From assembly GCA_949283655.1 (NCBI GenBank), contig CASDTH010000004.1, positions 1 to 64,000 on the forward strand: 64,000 bases of DNA, written 5' to 3'. Shown in pieces: positions 59,332-64,000 of the stretch. Below the pieces are notes generated by a model. That model saw only the letters and a list, made by a program, of their open reading frames with translations. It ran no database searches and was not told the origin of the DNA. The stretch comes from an uncultured bacterium (GTDB lineage: Bacteria; Bacillota; Clostridia; Oscillospirales; Acutalibacteraceae). The position numbers and the translations under genes are program-made. How positions within the stretch are numbered: the stretch's first letter is position 1; every line of letters starts with the position of its first letter.

Positions 59332-60180
59332 TTACGCGGTGAAACACTGCACCCAATAGAGGGTGTCCCCTTCCCGAATGCAGCCAACGCCGAGCTGTGT
59401 AAAGTCGGGGTTTAGAATATTGGCGCGGTGCGCGCTGCTACCCATCCAGCTCTGCATCACGTCCTCCGGGCTATTCTGCCCGCGCGCGACATTTTCTCCG
59501 TACGCATGGCTCGGGGGGAAGGCGGTAAAACAGCTGCTCCCATCCGGCCTGGTGTGGGAATAGGATTTGGTCAGCTCCACTGCGCGCAGATGCGCTGTAT
59601 CCCGCAGGGAAGCGGTAACGGTGAGCGCAGGTAGGCCGTTTTGTGCACGCTGCTCATTCACAAGGCGCGCCACCTGCGTTTCATAACCAGTCAAAAAGGC
59701 GTTGTTGTTCACAGCCGGCAGGGTTTCAGAGGCGGTTGCAGGCCTTATCTCCCGCTGTGTGGTGGGAGCGGGAGCAGCGGTTGGCGCAACGGTAGCCGCT
59801 GCCGTCGCCCGTTGTGTGGCGGCCACTGTGGATTTGCCCGGAGGCGTTTGAGCGGCAGCGGGCGGCATTGGAGCGGCAGCGGCTGCGGCCGCTTTGTTGG
59901 CGCTGCTCTCCGGCCTGGTGCCAGCTGTGGTGGCCTCCCGTGCGGCGGCGCTTTGCAAGGCCTGCGTTTGCCGGAGTTCCGGCTCTGCGCAAGCAGTGTC
60001 ACCAGACTGTGAGGCAGGCATTGTGTCCTGCTCGGACGCACGGCTTGCGCGCTCGCTTTCCCACATGCGGGAGGGCTCCATCTCAGTGTCCTGTGCCGGT
60101 GCGCATGCTGCGAGGCACAGCGGAAGGATACAGGCTGCCAGAAACAGCGGCCCCAAGCGCACGATTCTGTTTTGTTTCAT
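59332..60180 (-). CDS. CAP-domain (SCP/PR1-like) lipoprotein
   Basis: 282 residues; an ATG four codons upstream is an alternative start. Lipoprotein signal with lipobox LAAC (Cys at ~22). A long disordered Ala/Thr/Pro-rich stretch (~residues 30-150) precedes the CAP domain: ETQVARLVNEQRAQNGLPALTV, AVELTKSYSHTRPDGSS, YGENVARG, WMGSSAHRANILNPDFTQLGVGC. It should be tethered to the membrane and reach through the wall. CAP proteins of this SafA/YkwD-like type are of unclear activity. Confidence 0.9.
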   Translation of the reverse strand: MKQNRIVRLGPLFLAACILPLCLAACAPAQDTEMEPSRMWESERASRASEQDTMPASQSGDTACAEPELRQTQALQSAAAREATTAGTRPESSANKAAAAAAAPMPPAAAQTPPGKSTVAATQRATAAATVAPTAAPAPTTQREIRPATASETLPAVNNNAFLTGYETQVARLVNEQRAQNGLPALTVTASLRDTAHLRAVELTKSYSHTRPDGSSCFTAFPPSHAYGENVARGQNSPEDVMQSWMGSSAHRANILNPDFTQLGVGCIREGDTLYWVQCFTA

Positions 60181-60312
60181 CCCTTTAACCATCCTTTCCC
60201 TTTTCCTCAGCGGGAAGAAGGAGGCAACGGCTCCGCCCGGCGGTGTGAGACCATAGCGTTTGAAGCCGCTGCGTCTCTATCCGTTGAAGAATGATTCTCC
60301 ATATCGTCATTT

Positions 60313-60341
60313 ATTGTAGCAGATTGACGAAGGGTGTCAAT
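60313..60341 (-). promoter_or_regulatory. Promoter of the CAP lipoprotein gene with overlapping inverted repeat
   Basis: Minus-strand perfect TTGACA (60335-60340), 16-base spacer, TACAAT (60313-60318). ATTGAC-N7-GTCAAT (60323-60341) is an exact inverted repeat covering the -35, a possible operator. The rest of the ~290-base gap holds no gene. Confidence 0.65.
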
Positions 60342-60407
60342 GAGATAAAAGAAAAACAGCCTGCGCACAAAACAGAAAAACCAATTTCAGATGAAAAAGA
60401 AAAAGCT

Positions 60408-60445
60408 GACGGCCCCGCTCAATCCCCTTTGCGGATTGAACAGGG
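60408..60445 (-). terminator. Terminator of the right-edge ABC operon
   Basis: Minus-strand GGCCC...TCAATCC paired with GGATTGA...GGGCC, followed by GTCAGCTTTTTCTTTTT. Confidence 0.8.
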
Positions 60446-60471
60446 CCTGTTTCAGACTCGGTAGATTGTGC

Positions 60472-62370
60472 TTATGCGCCGATTGCATTGCCGGTGTATA
60501 GCTGATAATACCGGCCCTTTTGGGCGATCAACTGATCGTGTGTGCCACGCTCGATAATACGGCCCTGTTCCAGCACCATGATGCAGTCGGAATTGCGCAC
60601 AGTGGAAAGGCGGTGCGCAATCACAAAGGTTGTGCGCCCTTTCATCAGACGATCCATTCCCTCCTGCACCAGCGACTCGGTACGGGTGTCAATGGAGGAG
60701 GTCGCTTCGTCGAGAATCAGCACCGGCGGATCGGCAACGGCGGCGCGGGCAATCGAGAGCAGCTGCCGCTGGCCCTGGCTCAGGTTCGCACCGTCGCCGG
60801 TCAGCATGGTCTGATACCCTTCCGGCAGGCGCTTAATAAAGCTGTGTGCATTTGCGAGCTTTGCGGCTGCAATGCATTCTTCGTCGGTGGCGTCCAGCCG
60901 CCCGTAACGGATGTTTTCCATGACGGTGCCGGTAAAGAGGTGGGTGTCCTGCAGCACCATGCCCAGAGAGCGGCGCAGGTCGGCTTTTTTGATTTTATTG
61001 ATGTTAATGTTGTCATACCGGATTTTGCCATCCTGAATATCATAGAAGCGGTTGATGAGGTTTGTAATGGTTGTTTTACCCGCGCCTGTGCTTCCCACAA
61101 AGGCGATTTTCTGCCCCGGCGTGGCAAAGAGCTTGATATTGTGCAGAACCATTTTATCATCCTGATAGCCGAAGTCCACATCGTGAAAGGTGATGCTGCC
61201 TTCAAGCCTTGTGTAGGTCACGCTGCCGTCCGCCTGGTGCGGGTGCTTCCAGGCCCAGAGGCGCGTGTGATCTGTGGTTTCGGTCAGGCTACCGTCCTCG
61301 TTTTCCTTCACATTGACAAGCTCGACATAGCCGCGATCTTCCTCCGGTGATTCATCCATCATCTGAAAAACGCGTTGCGCGCCTGCCATTGCCATGACGA
61401 TGCTGTTGAGCTGCTGGCTGATCTGTGTGACCGGCTGCGTAAAGTTTTTGTTAAGCGTCAAAAAGGAGACTAGCGTGCCGAGCGTCAGCCCGGAATAGCC
61501 TCCCAGTGCAAGGATGGCGCCGACGACCGCGCAGAGCACATAGCTGATATTGCCGAGGTTTGCATTGATGGGCATCAAAATGTTGGCGAATTGATTGGCG
61601 AGGTTGGCGCTTTTTCGCAGCTCCTGGTTGAGCTGGCGAAATTGAGCGAGGCTTTTTTCTTCATGGCAGAATACCTTGACGACCTTTTGGCCCTCCATCA
61701 TCTCTTCGATATAGCCATTGACCGTGCCGAGATCCTTTTGCTGCTTTGCAAAGTATTGGGAGGATTTGCCTCCGAGCTTTGAGGTTACAAGCAGCATGAG
61801 GGCCACCATGGCAAGCGTTATTAGCGTCAGCGGGATATCCAGCGCGATCATGCTCACAAAAGCAGTCAGGATTGAAACAAAGGAGTGAATCGTCTGCGGA
61901 ATGCTCTGGCTGATGAGCTGCCGAAGCGTATCAACGTCGTTCGTGTAAACGGACATAATATCTCCGTGCGCGTGAGTGTCAAAATATTTGACCGGTAGGG
62001 ACTCCATGTGGGAAAACAGCTCTACCCTTAGGCTTCGCATAGTGCCTTGGCTGATGTTTACCATGATTCGGTTGTAAGCCCAGGCGCATAGGATCCCGAC
62101 TGCATAGATGGCCGCCATCGAAAGAAGAGCGGACGCCAGGGCAGAAAAATCGGGAGACTGCGCTCTTGTCAGCGGAACGATATAATCGTCAATCAGGCGC
62201 TGCATAAATAAGGTGCCCTGCAGCGTGGCCAGGGCAGAGCCCAAAATACATACGACCACCAGAAAGAAGGAAAATTTATATTTGCGGAGCATATAGCCGA
62301 GCACGCGGCCAAGCACTCGGAGGGAGTCCCCTGCGCTCATCCTTCCCTCAGGCCTTTTGTGTTGCATCAT
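60472..62370 (-). CDS. ABC exporter half-transporter, canonical ATPase site (multidrug type)
   Basis: 632 residues. An N-terminal membrane domain with six segments, then Walker A GSTGAGKTTITNL, signature LSQGQRQLLSIARAA, Walker B VLILDEATSSIDT and the H-loop VIAHRLST. The family is that of YheH/LmrD/TM288-type heterodimeric exporters. It overlaps its partner by four bases, consistent with fixed 1:1 production. A segment of ~40 residues before the ATPase domain (NVKENEDGSLTETTDHTRLW) is acidic and not seen in the partner. Confidence 0.9.
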   Translation of the reverse strand: MMQHKRPEGRMSAGDSLRVLGRVLGYMLRKYKFSFFLVVVCILGSALATLQGTLFMQRLIDDYIVPLTRAQSPDFSALASALLSMAAIYAVGILCAWAYNRIMVNISQGTMRSLRVELFSHMESLPVKYFDTHAHGDIMSVYTNDVDTLRQLISQSIPQTIHSFVSILTAFVSMIALDIPLTLITLAMVALMLLVTSKLGGKSSQYFAKQQKDLGTVNGYIEEMMEGQKVVKVFCHEEKSLAQFRQLNQELRKSANLANQFANILMPINANLGNISYVLCAVVGAILALGGYSGLTLGTLVSFLTLNKNFTQPVTQISQQLNSIVMAMAGAQRVFQMMDESPEEDRGYVELVNVKENEDGSLTETTDHTRLWAWKHPHQADGSVTYTRLEGSITFHDVDFGYQDDKMVLHNIKLFATPGQKIAFVGSTGAGKTTITNLINRFYDIQDGKIRYDNININKIKKADLRRSLGMVLQDTHLFTGTVMENIRYGRLDATDEECIAAAKLANAHSFIKRLPEGYQTMLTGDGANLSQGQRQLLSIARAAVADPPVLILDEATSSIDTRTESLVQEGMDRLMKGRTTFVIAHRLSTVRNSDCIMVLEQGRIIERGTHDQLIAQKGRYYQLYTGNAIGA

Positions 62371-64000
62371 GCTTGCACACCATCCTTTCCGATTTTAGCA
62401 CCAGAGACTGGCTGCTGATCAAAATCACCGCCACCCTTCTGCTGTATCTCATAGATTTCCTGATAAATTGCATTTGTCCGCATCAGGTTCTCATGCGTAT
62501 CAAACCCGCTGATCTTACCATCCTCCAGCACCAAAATACGGTCGGCATCCCGCACGCTCGAGATACGCTGGGCAATCATCAGCTTGGTTGTGCCTGGGAT
62601 TTTATGTACAAAGGCCTGGCGAATTTTTGCGTCGGTTGCAGCATCTACTGCACTGGTGGAATCATCCAGAATCAGCACCTTTGGATTTTTCAGCAGTGCT
62701 CTTGCGATGCAGAGCCGCTGCTTTTGTCCACCGGAAACATTGCTGCCGCCCTGCTCAATCCAGGTGCCGTATTTTTGGGGAAGGCGCTCGATGAATTCAT
62801 CTGCGCAGGCCTGCCGGCAGGCCTCCTCACACTCCTCTTGGGTGGCGTCTTCTTTGCCCCAGCGCAGATTTTCCAATATCGTGCCGGAGAAAAGTACATT
62901 TTTCTGCAAGACCACGGCGACCTGGTTGCGCAGCGCCTCCATATCGTAGGCACGCACATCCCGCCCGCCTACGCGGACCGTGCCGCTGTCCACATCGTAC
63001 AGACGGCTGATCAGGCTGACAAGGCTGGATTTGCCGCAACCGGTGCCACCGATGATACCGATTGTTTCTCCAGAGCGGATATGTAGGCTGATGTCATGCA
63101 GTGCTTCTTCGCCGCTTCCATGTTGATAGGAAAAATGCACATGGTCAAAATCGATGCTTCCATCCGCAAGCTCCATAATCGGGCGCTCTGGATTCTTCAG
63201 ATCTGGCTCCTCCTCTAGCACCTCTGCAATACGCCGGCCGCTGGCGGTGCTCATGGTCAGCATAACAAAGATCATGGAGAGCATCATAAGCGACATCAAT
63301 ACGCTCATCACATAGCTGAACATTGAGGTCAGCTCCCCTGTTGTCATGCTGCCGCCTACAATGAATTTGGCGCCAAACCAGGATAGGGCGATGATGCAGC
63401 CATATACGACCAGCATCATGACGGGGTTATTCAGCGCCAGCAGCCCTTCCGCCTTGACAAACAGACGGTAAAGCTTTTCGGCCGCTTTGGTGAATTTTTC
63501 ATTCTCATGCCCTTCACGGACATAGGCCTTTACCACGCGGATAGCGGAGACATTCTCCTGCACGCTGGCATTCAGGCCGTCGTATTGGCGAAAGACCTGA
63601 TCAAAAATCTTCATCGTTCTAAGCATGATATAAATCAATGCGGCGGCCAGCACGGCAATGGCAATCAAAAAAATCATGCTCAGCTTTCTGTTGATAAAAA
63701 AGCACATGAACATGCTACAAATAAGCATCAGCGGCGCGCGCACGGTGATACGCAGGATCATCTGGTAAGCATTCTGCACGTTGGTAACATCCGTTGTCAT
63801 GCGAGTGACCAGGCCAGCTGTGCTGTATTTATCGATATTGGAGAAGGAAAAACGCTGGATATTCGCATACATTCCGTCTCTCAGGTTGCAGGCAAACCCG
63901 GAGGAGGCTTCCGCCGCATACTTCCCGGCCAAAAAGCCAAACACAAGGCTGAGAAAAGCCATGCCCAGCATAATGGCCCCGTACAGATAGATTTGCCCGA
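62367..64000 (-). CDS. ABC exporter half-transporter with degenerate ATPase site, 5' end beyond the window
   Basis: 544 codons are visible and the frame stays open to the window edge, so the first ~30-40 residues are missing. Walker A GGTGCGKSSLVSL, signature VSGGQKQRLCIARAL, and Walker B VLILDDSTSAVDA, where the usual catalytic Glu is Asp. This matches the non-hydrolysing half of LmrC/YheI/TM287-type heterodimers. It is the upstream gene of the pair. Confidence 0.9.
   Translation of the reverse strand, partial: GQIYLYGAIMLGMAFLSLVFGFLAGKYAAEASSGFACNLRDGMYANIQRFSFSNIDKYSTAGLVTRMTTDVTNVQNAYQMILRITVRAPLMLICSMFMCFFINRKLSMIFLIAIAVLAAALIYIMLRTMKIFDQVFRQYDGLNASVQENVSAIRVVKAYVREGHENEKFTKAAEKLYRLFVKAEGLLALNNPVMMLVVYGCIIALSWFGAKFIVGGSMTTGELTSMFSYVMSVLMSLMMLSMIFVMLTMSTASGRRIAEVLEEEPDLKNPERPIMELADGSIDFDHVHFSYQHGSGEEALHDISLHIRSGETIGIIGGTGCGKSSLVSLISRLYDVDSGTVRVGGRDVRAYDMEALRNQVAVVLQKNVLFSGTILENLRWGKEDATQEECEEACRQACADEFIERLPQKYGTWIEQGGSNVSGGQKQRLCIARALLKNPKVLILDDSTSAVDAATDAKIRQAFVHKIPGTTKLMIAQRISSVRDADRILVLEDGKISGFDTHENLMRTNAIYQEIYEIQQKGGGDFDQQPVSGAKIGKDGVQA

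Overview
The window looks like chromosome of an anaerobic, low-to-mid GC Bacillota of the class Clostridia, probably a gut organism. This rests on the addAB recombination genes, TTGACA/TATAAT promoters with 17-base spacers, strong GGAGG ribosome-binding sites with several TTG starts, a GlpP antiterminator, LytTR signalling, TPP-riboswitch thiamine uptake, and 2-hydroxyacyl-CoA dehydratase-type proteins. I cannot name the genus from sequence alone. No CRISPR array, prophage or rRNA is visible. The only mobile element is the first 13 codons of an IS256-type transposase at the left edge.

Layout. 1-0.9 kb: IS256 edge and a small membrane gene split at an A AAA AAC heptamer. 1.1-5.3 kb: Asp23/Gls24 protein, fakA-like kinase, recG. 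5.5-13.1 kb (minus): two glycoside hydrolases (GH63/MGH1-like and GH29), then a three-gene glycerol-3-phosphate dehydrogenase set (DUF1667, FAD oxidoreductase, GlpA-like). 13.2-20.2 kb: addB-addA. 20.2-20.9 kb: palindrome-rich intergenic DNA between two copies of a 36-base hairpin. 20.9-26.7 kb (minus): GPH transporter, 2-hydroxyacyl-CoA dehydratase pair with a fused activator, and glpP. 27.1-33.4 kb: a sortase-type surface protein (DUF4474-like), a long structured RNA candidate, an (alpha/alpha)6-like protein, a GT-C-like membrane protein, a NYN-LOTUS protein, and a 36-residue peptide gene.

33.5-41.8 kb (minus): plsC and most of the aromatic amino acid pathway (pheA, aroC, aroA, aroB, aroF, aroK, aroE). 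aroF is preceded by a classical attenuator: a 32-residue leader peptide with nine Phe codons and a terminator. Dehydroquinate dehydratase is absent. 41.9-48.1 kb: acpP, a small XRE regulator, tRNA-Gly(CCC), a lipoprotein whose leader holds two tandem ~90-base structured units, a zinc-dependent PLC-family protein, luxS, and a LysM-G5-M23 peptidase with a WalR-type box at its promoter. 48.2-51.3 kb: a TPP-riboswitch thiamine-precursor ABC operon.

51.5-56.8 kb: a LytTR two-component system followed by two ABC exporter half-transporters, with a LytTR-type direct repeat just upstream of the exporters. 57.0-59.1 kb: PIG-L deacetylase and a second GPH transporter. 59.3-64.0 kb (minus): a CAP-domain lipoprotein and a heterodimeric ABC exporter that runs off the right edge. 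The most interesting items are regulatory RNA: the Phe attenuator, the tandem leader repeat, the long structured RNA and the candidate frameshift site. The 36-residue peptide gene, which shares an 11-base promoter element with the surface-protein gene, is also notable.
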